A stretch of DNA of 64,000 nucleotides from Gaoshiqia sp050178015. GTDB lineage: Bacteria > Bacteroidota > Bacteroidia > Bacteroidales > Prolixibacteraceae. Positions 1-7,601 of this stretch are shown here, piece by piece. Location of the stretch: positions 1-64,000 of the forward strand of contig JBFXGM010000002.1 in NCBI GenBank assembly GCA_050178015.1, read 5' to 3'. A program made the position numbers and the translations under genes. Every line of letters begins with the position of its first letter. Position 1 is the first letter of the stretch. The notes beneath the pieces are model-generated. The model made no database searches. It saw nothing but the letters and a program-made list of their open reading frames with translations, and was not told the origin of the DNA.

Positions 1-1
1 G

Positions 2-562
2 GAGGCCATTCGTCGCATGAAGGCCGAGTCGGTGCTCGAAGAAAAAGATGAAGTGCGCGATGCCGCCCTGCGTTCGGTATTTTTCATGGTGCAGGGGATG
101 ATGTATCACCCCGACCCGGCTGTGAAAACCGCCGCCGAAACGGTTAACAAAGTGCTCGACCACTATGGCATGTCGATTTTGGTGGAGAGTTACGCCATCG
201 AATCGTCGCTGATTGGCTCGCTGCTGGGCGACCTGGCCAAACCGGAGGTGCAAACGGCCATCGCGGCCCTGTCGGGCCTGGCCGAACTGGTGGCTGCTTT
301 GCAGGCTGCGCAGGACGATTTTGAGGCTGCCCGCATTGCCTACGAAGAAGAAAAAGGACAGGAAACCACCCAGCTGAATGCCACCGCCCTGAAACGGGAA
401 GTGGTGGGCATCATCAACAACCAGCTGGTGGTGTACCTGCGCGCCATGGCCCAGGTAAACGACGCGATTTATGGCCCTTTTGCCCGCACGCTGTCCAAAA
501 TTATTGCCGATAACAACGAGGCGGTGAAACGCCGCAGCAAAAAAACAGAACCGGCCGCCTGA
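2..562 (+). CDS. DUF6261-like protein, 5'-partial
   Basis: The reading frame is open to the left edge of the window, so the start is probably outside it; the first internal ATG is at 17. The visible part (about 185 residues) is almost entirely helical, rich in Ala, Glu and Leu, has no signal peptide or membrane segment, and ends in a basic tail (KRRSKKTEPAA). The pattern of a helical segment around 'HPDPAVKTAA' followed by 'VLDHYG' resembles DUF6261, a Bacteroidota-restricted family of about 200-250 residues with no known function. The family assignment is from memory of the pattern, not a search. A strong terminator follows directly, so this is the last gene of its transcript. Confidence 0.65.
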   Translation, partial: EAIRRMKAESVLEEKDEVRDAALRSVFFMVQGMMYHPDPAVKTAAETVNKVLDHYGMSILVESYAIESSLIGSLLGDLAKPEVQTAIAALSGLAELVAALQAAQDDFEAARIAYEEEKGQETTQLNATALKREVVGIINNQLVVYLRAMAQVNDAIYGPFARTLSKIIADNNEAVKRRSKKTEPAA

Positions 563-578
563 TGCCGTTCGCCTGTCA

Positions 579-620
579 AAACTGCCCCCTCCGGCGCTGG
601 CCGAAGGGGGCAGTTGTTTT
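579..620 (+). terminator. Rho-independent terminator after the DUF6261-like gene
   Basis: The left arm AACTGCCCCCTCCGG (579-593) pairs with CCGAAGGGGGCAGTT (601-615) over 15 positions with one mismatch and a short loop. It is followed by GTTTTCTTTT. It lies 17 bases after the stop codon on the same strand. Confidence 0.85.
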
Positions 621-630
621 CTTTTCAAAA

Positions 631-661
631 TTCACCTGGTGACTTGAAGTCACCAGGTGAA
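631..661. repeat. Perfect hairpin repeat, copy 1 of the GTCACC family
   Basis: TTCACCTGGTGACTT (631-645) and AAGTCACCAGGTGAA (647-661) are perfect reverse complements around a single base. Related hairpins occur at 19763-19797 and 23728-23762, where the arms share the core CAGGTGAC/GTCACCTG. There is no T-run after this copy and it lies just beyond a normal terminator, so it is better viewed as a dispersed palindromic repeat than as a terminator. Confidence 0.8.
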
Positions 662-734
662 TAAGAGGCCCTGTCCTATCCCTCGTTTGAGCGAAGCGGA
701 AACGAGGGGTTCGCTGGCTGTCGTTTGTAACGCC

Positions 735-806
735 CCCCCGCTGCCGCACGATTGTATCGTGTGGCGATGTATTAGCAAACCACGCGAAGGGATTCGCGCG
801 GTAGCG
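735..806. repeat. 72-bp dispersed repeat, copy 1
   Basis: The segment from CCCCCGCTGCCGCACG to GCGCGGTAGCG is repeated without change at 1963-2034. It holds two hairpins: CCGCACGAT/ATCGTGTGG (with G-T pairing) and ACCACGCGAA/TTCGCGCGGT. It sits in the 283-base gap between the DUF6261-like gene and the next gene. The rest of that gap holds the terminator and the hairpin at 631-661, and I see no gene in it. Confidence 0.8.
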
Positions 807-845
807 CGGTAGCGTGGGCTAAGACAAGGGGGAGTTGAGTTTGCC

Positions 846-1427
846 TCAGGCCGTTTTTCGCAGTGGGCGCAGGCGTTCGTTCAGCAAGGCTTCCCACTTT
901 TCGGCAAGCTGCAGTTCGCCAGTCAGCGTCAGGCTGTCGTACTCGGTGTTGTAAACCTCCACCACTTCCACCGGCCCGCTTTTGTCGAGCGGGTAAAAAC
1001 AAAGCTCCAGCTTATCGATCACCAACAGGCGTTCCTTCCCCTCGCCCACCGTCCGGCTGGTGGTAAGCAACCGGCAACTTCTAAACGAATTGAGATCAAC
1101 CTGCCTGGCCAATTTTTGTTTGTTCATTTCTTTGTAAAAGTAGAGGTGGTTGGTCGCCTCGTCGAGGCCAATGACAAAGTTGCTGCTAAACTCGTGCTGG
1201 CTGATGGCGCCATGTTCGTTCCCGGCCAGCTGGCTGAGCTGACGGAATAATCCATTTTTTGTTTTCCTCCTGCTATAACCGGTCAATGCAAAAGGCAGTA
1301 CGATAACTGCAAGAAATATAAGGGTGACGAAAATTGTTCCTTTTTCCATGTTGAAATTTATTAAAATAAGACATAACAAAACAGCCGCGCCGTAACTAAA
1401 CGGCCAGCTTTTCTTACTGATGCGCAC
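846..1427 (-). CDS. Membrane protein of unknown function (193 aa)
   Basis: I do not recognise this family. The N-terminus has two hydrophobic segments, about residues 9-25 and 33-50, followed by a basic stop (SRRKTKNG) and a soluble domain of about 140 residues with alternating hydrophobic/polar stretches that look beta-rich (for example LYFYKE, KLELCFYPLD). The longest frame starts at a GTG; an internal ATG at 1349 (MEKGTIFVTL) would leave one membrane segment and is a plausible alternative start. It probably forms an operon with the exported protein gene 33 bases upstream (1461-1838). No catalytic motif is visible. Confidence 0.6.
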   Translation of the reverse strand: MRISKKSWPFSYGAAVLLCLILINFNMEKGTIFVTLIFLAVIVLPFALTGYSRRKTKNGLFRQLSQLAGNEHGAISQHEFSSNFVIGLDEATNHLYFYKEMNKQKLARQVDLNSFRSCRLLTTSRTVGEGKERLLVIDKLELCFYPLDKSGPVEVVEVYNTEYDSLTLTGELQLAEKWEALLNERLRPLRKTA

Positions 1428-1460
1428 TCAGCAACAAAGCTTGCGGGCTTTAAAAACCAG

Positions 1461-1838
1461 TTACCAGAAATAATGGAAGGGGAACAGGAAATCGGCTTTG
1501 TGCAGGCGAACCGGAAAGTTGATCTCTTGAGATGTATAATTCACAAAGCGGACAGCAAGCAGTTTCCCGGTCTGCTTTAAGATGGCCGAAAAGCTGTTGT
1601 GCTGAAATTCGGATTTGGAATGCCGGGTAGCAGAAAGCAGGTTGAAACAGGTTTCGGGGTTCAACGGTTCGCCCAGCAAACCGGCCGGGCCAACTTCGAA
1701 GTAACTTCGCGTTTCGATCGTTTGTGTTTCGGAAAGCGGGGAACCCTGGCGGGGGGAATGATCGGGCACAAAAAAAACGGCCAGGCTGTAAAGCGCAGCA
1801 GCTAATAAGATTACCGACATTTTTATACCCTGTTTCAT
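1461..1838 (-). CDS. Small exported or membrane-anchored protein of unknown function (125 aa)
   Basis: The protein begins MKQGIKMSVILLAAALYSLA, a good signal peptide or membrane anchor (hydrophobic core residues 8-22), followed by about 100 residues with no motif I recognise and an aromatic C-terminus (FPFHYFW). The ATG at 1838 is the only sensible start. The gene lies 33 bases upstream of the 193-aa membrane protein gene and in the same direction, so the two probably form an operon. A much longer overlapping frame on the same strand (1450-2256) runs through the dispersed repeats and is not coding. No function can be assigned. Confidence 0.55.
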   Translation of the reverse strand: MKQGIKMSVILLAAALYSLAVFFVPDHSPRQGSPLSETQTIETRSYFEVGPAGLLGEPLNPETCFNLLSATRHSKSEFQHNSFSAILKQTGKLLAVRFVNYTSQEINFPVRLHKADFLFPFHYFW

Positions 1839-1962
1839 GGGGACAAAGATAGATTGGATTTTGACAGCTTATTCCGGCAAATGAATATATTTTTTCAGCT
1901 GGCGCCGGTTGGCATCTGGTGCCACGCCTGTACCGCGATTTTGGCACATCCAGAGCAGCGTA

Positions 1963-2034
1963 CCCCCGCTGCCGCACGATTGTATCGTGTGGCGATGTAT
2001 TAGCAAACCACGCGAAGGGATTCGCGCGGTAGCG
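1963..2034. repeat. 72-bp dispersed repeat, copy 2
   Basis: Identical to 735-806 and in the same orientation, about 1.2 kb away. The two copies flank the pair of small unknown genes at 846-1838. Both internal hairpins are conserved. Confidence 0.8.
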
Positions 2035-2037
2035 GCG

Positions 2038-2122
2038 ATCATGCTGAACTTGTTTCAGCATCCATTGCCATTTGCCGCTTCGGCAATTAGCGACAGAGAT
2101 CCCGAAATAAATTCGGGATGAC
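2038..2122. repeat. Dispersed double-hairpin repeat, copy 1
   Basis: The left half is ATGCTGAACTTGTTTCAGCAT and the right half ends GATCCCGAAATAAATTCGGGAT followed by GAC. Each half is a hairpin of the type (G)TCATnCTGAA..TTCAGnAT or TCCCGAA..TTCGGGA. Between them is GCCGCTTCGGC-like sequence. The same layout recurs at 6548-6622, 16722-16820 and, shortened, at 23558-23626. Confidence 0.7.
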
Positions 2123-2260
2123 GCTTTCAAAGTTAGGGGATGCCGGAGGGATCGAATGTTTATCGGAAAAAGGAGCCATGCTTCAGGTTCGACTGCCTGT
2201 TGCCTTACTTGCAGGCAACCTTCACCCGCCATAGTCCGGTTCTGACGCCGCCGCACCTGA

Positions 2261-3208
2261 TTAAATCGATATTTTCGGGTCTATTAGTCCGGCGGTGAGT
2301 AACTCGCGCAAAACGGTTTCCGTCATCTCACTTTTGAACTGAAACTCGTAGCGAATGTCCATCACATAAGCTTTCAGACGCATTTTGTAGCAGAGTTTAT
2401 TGCGCTTGATATCATTAAAAAAGAGCACCACAATTGGCTTGGCCAGATACACGAAGCGGGATGTTTGGGCTGCTTCGATGGCAATTTGCCTGACCTGGTT
2501 GGTGTCGATCGTAATGGGCAGATAAATCTCGGCCACCACCTGGCAATTCGACTCGCCCGAGTTGGCATTGGAAATAGGCTGGTTCAGCAGGTCGCCATTG
2601 GGCAGGGTCACCACCGAATCGTCGGGCGTATGGATGCGGGTCGATCGCAACGACATGTCGATTACCTCGCCGTACACCTGCCCCACTTCAATTTTATCGC
2701 CCACCTTAAACGGACGGTCGATAAGAATGACAAAGCCGCCAAATACATTTTTCAGGACATCCTGCGAAGCAAAGCCTACGGCCACCCCTACCGATGCGCC
2801 GAGTGCGATCAGGCTTTCCACGGGAGGTTGAAAAATGCCACGAATGATGATGTAGCTGACAATCATCCAACTGACTATTTTAAAAACCGGGAGGATCGCC
2901 TTCCACCGGATACGCCTTTCTGCATTCTTCTCCGACCAGGTTTCGATGCTCCTGGAAAGGAAACGGATGACAAAATATCCCACGGCAAAAAACACGATGG
3001 CCCAAAATATCTTTGAAAAGGAAAAGATTTGCTTCAGTTCTTCGCCGGGCATTTTTCCAACGGCCTTCTCTACCGCACCTTGCATTTCCGGAATGGTATC
3101 GGCCACTTCGGTTTGGGTTGACGCTGCCACTGCCGGGTCAGGGGTTTGTGCCAGCAGCCACCCGGATAAAAGCACCAGTAAAACAGACAAAACAACATTT
3201 TTCATCAC
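2261..3208 (-). CDS. MscS-family mechanosensitive ion channel
   Basis: A small-conductance mechanosensitive channel of the inner membrane, which opens under membrane tension. Residues 1-21 form a signal peptide-like segment (VLSVLLVLLSGWLLAQ), followed by a linker, membrane helices at about 66-84 and 105-125, and the glycine/alanine-rich pore helix at about 132-160 (LGASVGVAVGFASQDVLKNV). The beta domain follows with the family signature (IDRPFKVGDKIEV, then VTLPNGDLLNQPISN), and a short C-terminal alpha/beta domain ends at residue 315. The listed start is a GTG; the next codon is ATG. It begins one base after the stop codon of the large coiled-coil protein gene at 3210-6089, so the two are almost certainly co-transcribed and perhaps translationally coupled. 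Confidence 0.93.
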   Translation of the reverse strand: MMKNVVLSVLLVLLSGWLLAQTPDPAVAASTQTEVADTIPEMQGAVEKAVGKMPGEELKQIFSFSKIFWAIVFFAVGYFVIRFLSRSIETWSEKNAERRIRWKAILPVFKIVSWMIVSYIIIRGIFQPPVESLIALGASVGVAVGFASQDVLKNVFGGFVILIDRPFKVGDKIEVGQVYGEVIDMSLRSTRIHTPDDSVVTLPNGDLLNQPISNANSGESNCQVVAEIYLPITIDTNQVRQIAIEAAQTSRFVYLAKPIVVLFFNDIKRNKLCYKMRLKAYVMDIRYEFQFKSEMTETVLRELLTAGLIDPKISI

Positions 3209-3209
3209 G

Positions 3210-6089
3210 CTAATAAATAAAGTTTAACGACTTCAACCGACTAACCAATGTACGGTACAGCAACGGATTAATTACATATTTCCCATCCTGCCAATCCAGC
3301 AGGCCGTCATCATCCAGGATCATCAACTGGCGAGCGCTTTCCTCCTCCGAGAGATTAAAGACAGCTGCATGTTCACTTGCTGTCAGTCCCCCGTGTACCA
3401 GAATGCCGTGCAAACTGGTCAGCTCCCAGGTTTTCAGCGAATTTAAGAACTGAAAACTGAGGTACTTTTGCTGAATAAACAAGCGGTCGTCCTCCACCTT
3501 TACAATGGCCCGCAACCAGTAAATAAAGGCCAGGTTGATGTTCCCTTGCGCATGTTGCCACAAATCATCAAAAAATACATCCACCAGGTATTTTTGCTTT
3601 TCCTCCGTGCTTAGCTTCTGATAGCCCCGTTTCGGTGAAAAGTTTTCGGGCTCGAGGAACGTCAGGTTGAAACCACTCACCAAATGACGTTTTAAGATGG
3701 CCTCCCGCAGCAAATCAACCGACGACTTCTCAAACGCCACCACGTAGGCAAAATAGCCGGAAATATCGAGGGTATAATCCAGCAACTTCCAGCTGTACAA
3801 AAAACAGCTGCTCAGCCAGAAGATTTTCCGGTTGGTTTGGCTCATCAGCTTAAACAACAAGCGGAGGTTGCCAAAAGCGCCATTTTTCCGAATAAACAGA
3901 TTATGAATGTTTTCGAGGATGATAACTTTTTGCTCGGGTAAGCTGTTGATCCCTCTCACCAGGCCATCAAAATCATCAAACGTCAGGCTCGGGAACACCT
4001 CCCGGAAAAAGTCCAGGAAATCAGCTTCCGTGTAGCGGTTCCGGCGGATGAAGAAATGCCCCACCGCAATTTCCTGATAAATGGAATAGATAAAAAAGTT
4101 GAACACGGTAGTGGCGCCGCTTCCCTGTTCGCCCACCAGGCAAGCAGGAGCAAAATTGCCGCGTTTCCAGCTTTCAAAGGCCGCGGTAAGCTGATCCAGT
4201 TCGGCCTTTCGGGGCATATAAAACCGCTCTTCGGTAAGTGGCGTATTCTCGAACAGCTTTTGGTACATCAGCGGCAAACGGCCAATGGCCTGGCGGGTTT
4301 CCGACAAGTAATTGGAAAGCTCGGTACTGATTGGCTCTTTTTGCGGGGCAATGCCCAACAAGTTTTTCAGGTTGAAATACTTATCGCTGGAAAGCACATA
4401 CATATTTCGCGCCCACTGAACTCCCCTTATGCAAAACAACAATGCCAGCCGCCAATATTTCAGCACGGTTTGCTTTACTTCGCGGATCAGCGCCTGCCTG
4501 CGGTTAACTTTTTCGGAATGGTGCAACCACACCGGCTGAAAGTACTTCAGGGTGCGGCGGGTAAAATCCGAACCGATCTTACCGAGGGCGCCATCCGCAA
4601 ATTCGCGCAATTCGTCCAGCCGGTCCAGGTTCTCTTCGGCCTTCCGCACAGCCCGTTTCACACCTTCTGCCAGTTCCTGCAAATCACGTTCGGCTTCGCC
4701 CCGCTCCAGAAAATAATCCACAGTATATTCCAGGGCATGGTGTATTTCATCCAGGTTTTTGGTCAGCTGCTGTATGCGCGAAGCAAATTCCTTTTGTTCG
4801 GCCGCAAACTGCTCTTTTAGTTTCTGAAAGATGGCTTCCTGCATCAGTTGGCGCACCCTTACCGCCCGGAATGACGTTGGCTTAACCCGTTTCTCCTGAA
4901 AAGCAGCCGCCGCGAACTGCCGCACTTCCGGTATGGATTGAATGGCGTGCTCCAGCGACAGCAGCGGTTTATCAAAAAAATAACCCACCTTCGATTGCAC
5001 CAGCAGATCGATCAAGGCCGGGACACGCTCTGCAACAAACGATTTTATTTCAAATGAATTTTTCTCGGTATCATCTGCCTCCGCCCCCAGGCTTTCCGAA
5101 AAAGCCTGAAGCTTATCGCGCAATTCCTGAAAGGCCGGCTGCATGTTCTGGTCAAGCTGCTTGGCCATGTCGGAGATATTTTGCTCCCGACTGGCTTGCA
5201 TGCCAACAATCAGCTTCCGGTTGTGCAATTTCAACCGCCAATGCTCGGCCAGGGCAAAGCATACGCGGTGTTGCTGCTGGTGGGTCGTTTCAATCGGGCT
5301 CAGTTCCAGTTGGTAAAGCCGCGCCAGCCGTTCTTTGCTCAACCGGCTCACCGGAAACTCCAGCGTACCGGCTTTGTCGCGCAAATCGGTAAAACTACCT
5401 TCCAGTTCCGTCCCCACGGAAGCAAAAAAATCGGCCAGTTCTGTTTTGTCGTTAGCGATACCTTCACGCAGATCGTCCAGTTTCTCCTCCATATCAGGCA
5501 AATCGGCCATCAAAAACAGGTGTTCTTCCAGCTGACGGTCGAGCTCGTAAAACCGGCGCAAGCGATCTTCCCGGTTATGGAGCAACCGGCTGTACTGTGG
5601 AAACAACTGAGCAAGAAACTGATCCAGAAATACAAATTCGGCCAGCGCAGCCTCTGGCACCTGGTGGTCCCAATACTTTTTTGCCGACTTATTTTTTCGG
5701 AAGATATTGGCGATACCGGTCATCAGCCAATCCAATTTCAGCAGGAAACGTTTCCCGTTTTTCTTCAACCGAAGCGAAAAAGCATCGCCTGGCAAGGCAT
5801 GAAAACGTTCCGGCGCCTGATTTTCGGAGAATAGCTCGCGGTAACCTTCAACAGAACGGCGAACCGCCTGGAAATCACCCATCACCTCCGAAAACGGAAC
5901 CGCCTGAACATCAACAAGCCGAGTCTCAAACAGAACGGCCAACTTGCGGGATAGCTCGGCATAAGCTTCGGAATCAGGTAACTTTTTCCGGTACTGATCG
6001 AAAAGGGCAAGCAATTTATCTTCCGTTTCAAACGAAGCGGCTATCACCTTTTCAACAAGTTGATAGTTAGTTTGGATTTTCTGTCCCAT
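3210..6089 (-). CDS. Large coiled-coil protein with degenerate AAA-like ATPase domain and C-terminal winged-helix-like segment
   Basis: This 959-residue protein has three parts. Residues 1-550 are charged and helical with coiled-coil stretches (about 160-240, 300-340 and 415-500). Residues 545-565 (WRLALLFCIRGVQW) are the only moderately hydrophobic helix. Residues 625-800 look like a P-loop ATPase: 'GEQGSGATT' at 653-661 occupies the Walker A place and 'KVIILENIHN' at 721-730 the Walker B place. The Walker A lysine is alanine (A659; codon GCC), so the site is degenerate. Residues 870-959 look like a winged helix (a helix-rich segment with 'LDDDGLLDWQDGKYVI'). I know no characterised homologue. 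It is the first gene of a two-gene operon with an MscS channel and might control that channel; this is inference. Confidence 0.75.
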   Translation of the reverse strand: MGQKIQTNYQLVEKVIAASFETEDKLLALFDQYRKKLPDSEAYAELSRKLAVLFETRLVDVQAVPFSEVMGDFQAVRRSVEGYRELFSENQAPERFHALPGDAFSLRLKKNGKRFLLKLDWLMTGIANIFRKNKSAKKYWDHQVPEAALAEFVFLDQFLAQLFPQYSRLLHNREDRLRRFYELDRQLEEHLFLMADLPDMEEKLDDLREGIANDKTELADFFASVGTELEGSFTDLRDKAGTLEFPVSRLSKERLARLYQLELSPIETTHQQQHRVCFALAEHWRLKLHNRKLIVGMQASREQNISDMAKQLDQNMQPAFQELRDKLQAFSESLGAEADDTEKNSFEIKSFVAERVPALIDLLVQSKVGYFFDKPLLSLEHAIQSIPEVRQFAAAAFQEKRVKPTSFRAVRVRQLMQEAIFQKLKEQFAAEQKEFASRIQQLTKNLDEIHHALEYTVDYFLERGEAERDLQELAEGVKRAVRKAEENLDRLDELREFADGALGKIGSDFTRRTLKYFQPVWLHHSEKVNRRQALIREVKQTVLKYWRLALLFCIRGVQWARNMYVLSSDKYFNLKNLLGIAPQKEPISTELSNYLSETRQAIGRLPLMYQKLFENTPLTEERFYMPRKAELDQLTAAFESWKRGNFAPACLVGEQGSGATTVFNFFIYSIYQEIAVGHFFIRRNRYTEADFLDFFREVFPSLTFDDFDGLVRGINSLPEQKVIILENIHNLFIRKNGAFGNLRLLFKLMSQTNRKIFWLSSCFLYSWKLLDYTLDISGYFAYVVAFEKSSVDLLREAILKRHLVSGFNLTFLEPENFSPKRGYQKLSTEEKQKYLVDVFFDDLWQHAQGNINLAFIYWLRAIVKVEDDRLFIQQKYLSFQFLNSLKTWELTSLHGILVHGGLTASEHAAVFNLSEEESARQLMILDDDGLLDWQDGKYVINPLLYRTLVSRLKSLNFIY

Positions 6090-6331
6090 AGAAGAAGGCT
6101 TATTTTCTGCGAATCAATAAGACACTAAGTTAATGCAATTCTGCCAAATTCATCCCCCCCGAACCCTCCGGGACAGGGAAATCGCCTTTAGGGATGAATA
6201 ATGCTGTCCTTTCTTGTCGAATATATTAACCTGACCTTTTAAGCTTCATCACTATCCGTCCGGCCACGGCATACCGTGTCCTTACACGTCGGATAAAATA
6301 CGAAATGCCACGAAATGGGAAAGCCATGTAC

Positions 6332-6351
6332 GGTCACGACACGTCGTGACC
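6332..6351. repeat. Palindrome GGTCACGAC/GTCGTGACC
   Basis: GGTCACGAC and GTCGTGACC form perfect 9-bp arms around AC. It could be a hairpin in RNA or a protein-binding site. No flanking T-run is present. Confidence 0.6.
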
Positions 6352-6513
6352 AACATGCTATTGCCCCGTGGGAAGCCCATATGAACTTATCTTGCATCTA
6401 AGGGAAATGCCTCTGGTATTTGGAGTTTTTGAGCATGTGCGCATCGAACCGGGGAACTATATTTTAAAGACGATTTCCCTACCCTCCGGGACAGCCATAA
6501 AACAAAAAATGAA

Positions 6514-6644
6514 GGTGTCCAAAAAGCCATTCCCAGTTGGAACCAATCAGCCTGAATTCATTTCAGGGTCTGTTTCTCAACGGATTGAGATCCCGATCCG
6601 GTAATTGCCGGATCGGGATGACTCGTAAGAGCTTTTTGGACACC
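6514..6644. repeat. Inverted-repeat-bounded element (MITE-like), copy 1
   Basis: GGTGTCCAAAAAGC (6514-6527) and GCTTTTTGGACACC (6631-6644) are perfect 14-bp inverted repeats. Between them lies a double-hairpin repeat (6548-6622) ending GATCCCGATCCGG..CCGGATCGGGATGAC. A similarly built element with a related outer arm (GGGTGTCTAAAA) is at 16685-16853. It lies 42 bases after the sucD stop and may also end sucCD transcription. Confidence 0.7.
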
Positions 6645-6685
6645 CCGTTAGGATAGTCCGCAATATCCCGGCAGTTTTTTATTAG

Positions 6686-7567
6686 CTAAACCGTAGCCTT
6701 GGCCAGCTTTTCTTTCAGTAACTGCGGAATTTCGGATGGTTCTTTGGCTACCGGCACGCCGGCTGCAGCAAAGGCCTTGATCTTTTCTTCGGCCGTTCCC
6801 GAACCGCTGGAAATGATAGCCCCGGCATGCCCCATCCGTTTTCCCGGGGGCGCGGTTTGCCCGGCAATAAAGGCCACCACCGGCTTCGTCACGTGTTTGG
6901 CGATATACGCGGCAGCCTGTTCTTCGGCATCGCCGCCAATCTCGCCAATGAGCACGATGGCTTCGGTTTCCGGATCGTTTTGGTACATTTCCAGCAAATC
7001 GAGGTAGTACAGCCCGGCAACCGGGTCGCCGCCGATACCAACAACTGTACTTTGCCCCATCCCACTATGGGTAAGCATATTCACCACCTCGTAGGTGAGG
7101 GTGCCGCTGCGCGACATCAGCCCGATATTTCCTTTTTTGAAGATCATGCCCGGAAGAATGCCGATCAGCGCTTCATCAGGCGTAATCAACCCCGGGCAGT
7201 TCGGGCCAATCAGTTTGGTGCCGTTTTGTTGCAGAACCGGGGTAATGCGGATCATATCCAGAATGGGAACGCCTTCGGAAATGGCAATCACCAGGTCGAT
7301 CCCGGCGTAGGAGGCTTCGAGAATAGCGTCGGCGGCAAAGGGGGCCGGCACAAAAATAATGGACGTGTTGGCGCCGGTGGCTTTCACAGCCTCGGCAACC
7401 GTATTGAAAACCGGAATGCCCAGAACGCTGGTGCCGCCTTTTCCGGGCGAGGTTCCGGCAACGACCCGGGTTCCGTATTCTTTCATGCGGGCGGCATGAA
7501 ACTGCCCGTCGCGGCCGGTAATCCCCTGTACCAGCAGCTTGGTATCTTTATTTACAAGTATGCTCAT
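6686..7567 (-). CDS. sucD: Succinyl-CoA ligase (ADP-forming) subunit alpha
   Basis: The alpha subunit of succinyl-CoA synthetase, a cytosolic TCA-cycle enzyme that makes ATP (or GTP) from succinyl-CoA. At 293 residues it has the normal family length. The N-terminal CoA-binding Rossmann domain is clear (LLVQGITGRDGQFHAARM, residues 11-28; GTSPGKGGTS near 38-47), and the phosphorylated histidine lies in the expected GHAGAI motif (H247). 'GPNCPGLI' near residue 121 is also typical. It follows sucC by 34 bases in the same direction. The intergenic spacer contains the short tandem repeat GAATGAT. Both subunit genes are intact. Confidence 0.97.
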   Translation of the reverse strand: MSILVNKDTKLLVQGITGRDGQFHAARMKEYGTRVVAGTSPGKGGTSVLGIPVFNTVAEAVKATGANTSIIFVPAPFAADAILEASYAGIDLVIAISEGVPILDMIRITPVLQQNGTKLIGPNCPGLITPDEALIGILPGMIFKKGNIGLMSRSGTLTYEVVNMLTHSGMGQSTVVGIGGDPVAGLYYLDLLEMYQNDPETEAIVLIGEIGGDAEEQAAAYIAKHVTKPVVAFIAGQTAPPGKRMGHAGAIISSGSGTAEEKIKAFAAAGVPVAKEPSEIPQLLKEKLAKATV

Positions 7568-7579
7568 GATTGATGATTT

Positions 7580-7601
7580 TTGAATGATGAATGATGAATG
7601 A
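7580..7601. repeat. Short tandem GAATGAT repeat between sucC and sucD
   Basis: GAATGATGAATGATGAATGAT is three copies of a 7-base unit just after the sucC stop codon. It fills most of the sucC-sucD spacer. A change in copy number would alter the spacing only. Confidence 0.6.

Larger units (their letters stand above)
1839..2260. other. Intergenic region filled by dispersed repeats
   Basis: This 422-base gap holds the second copy of the 72-bp repeat (1963-2034) joined directly to a GCTGAA/TTCAGC-type repeat (2038-2122). Beyond these I see only a short TGCCTG/CAGGCA hairpin near 2194-2217. No gene is supported. Confidence 0.6.
6090..6685. other. Intergenic region with repeats, no supported gene
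   Basis: This 596-base gap holds the palindrome at 6332-6351, two copies of ACCCTCCGGGACAG (near 6173 and 6480), and a repeat enclosed by inverted repeats at 6514-6644. A 78-codon frame at 6368-6604 overlaps the repeat and has no protein-like features. Confidence 0.55.

Noticed and set aside
1450..2256. Open frame of 268 codons on the minus strand
   Set aside because: It runs through the dispersed repeats and covers the better frame at 1461-1838. Its composition (many Cys, Arg, Pro) is typical of chance frames.
6368..6604. Open frame of 78 codons on the plus strand
   Set aside because: It overlaps the inverted-repeat-bounded element and shows no domain, signal peptide or sensible context.
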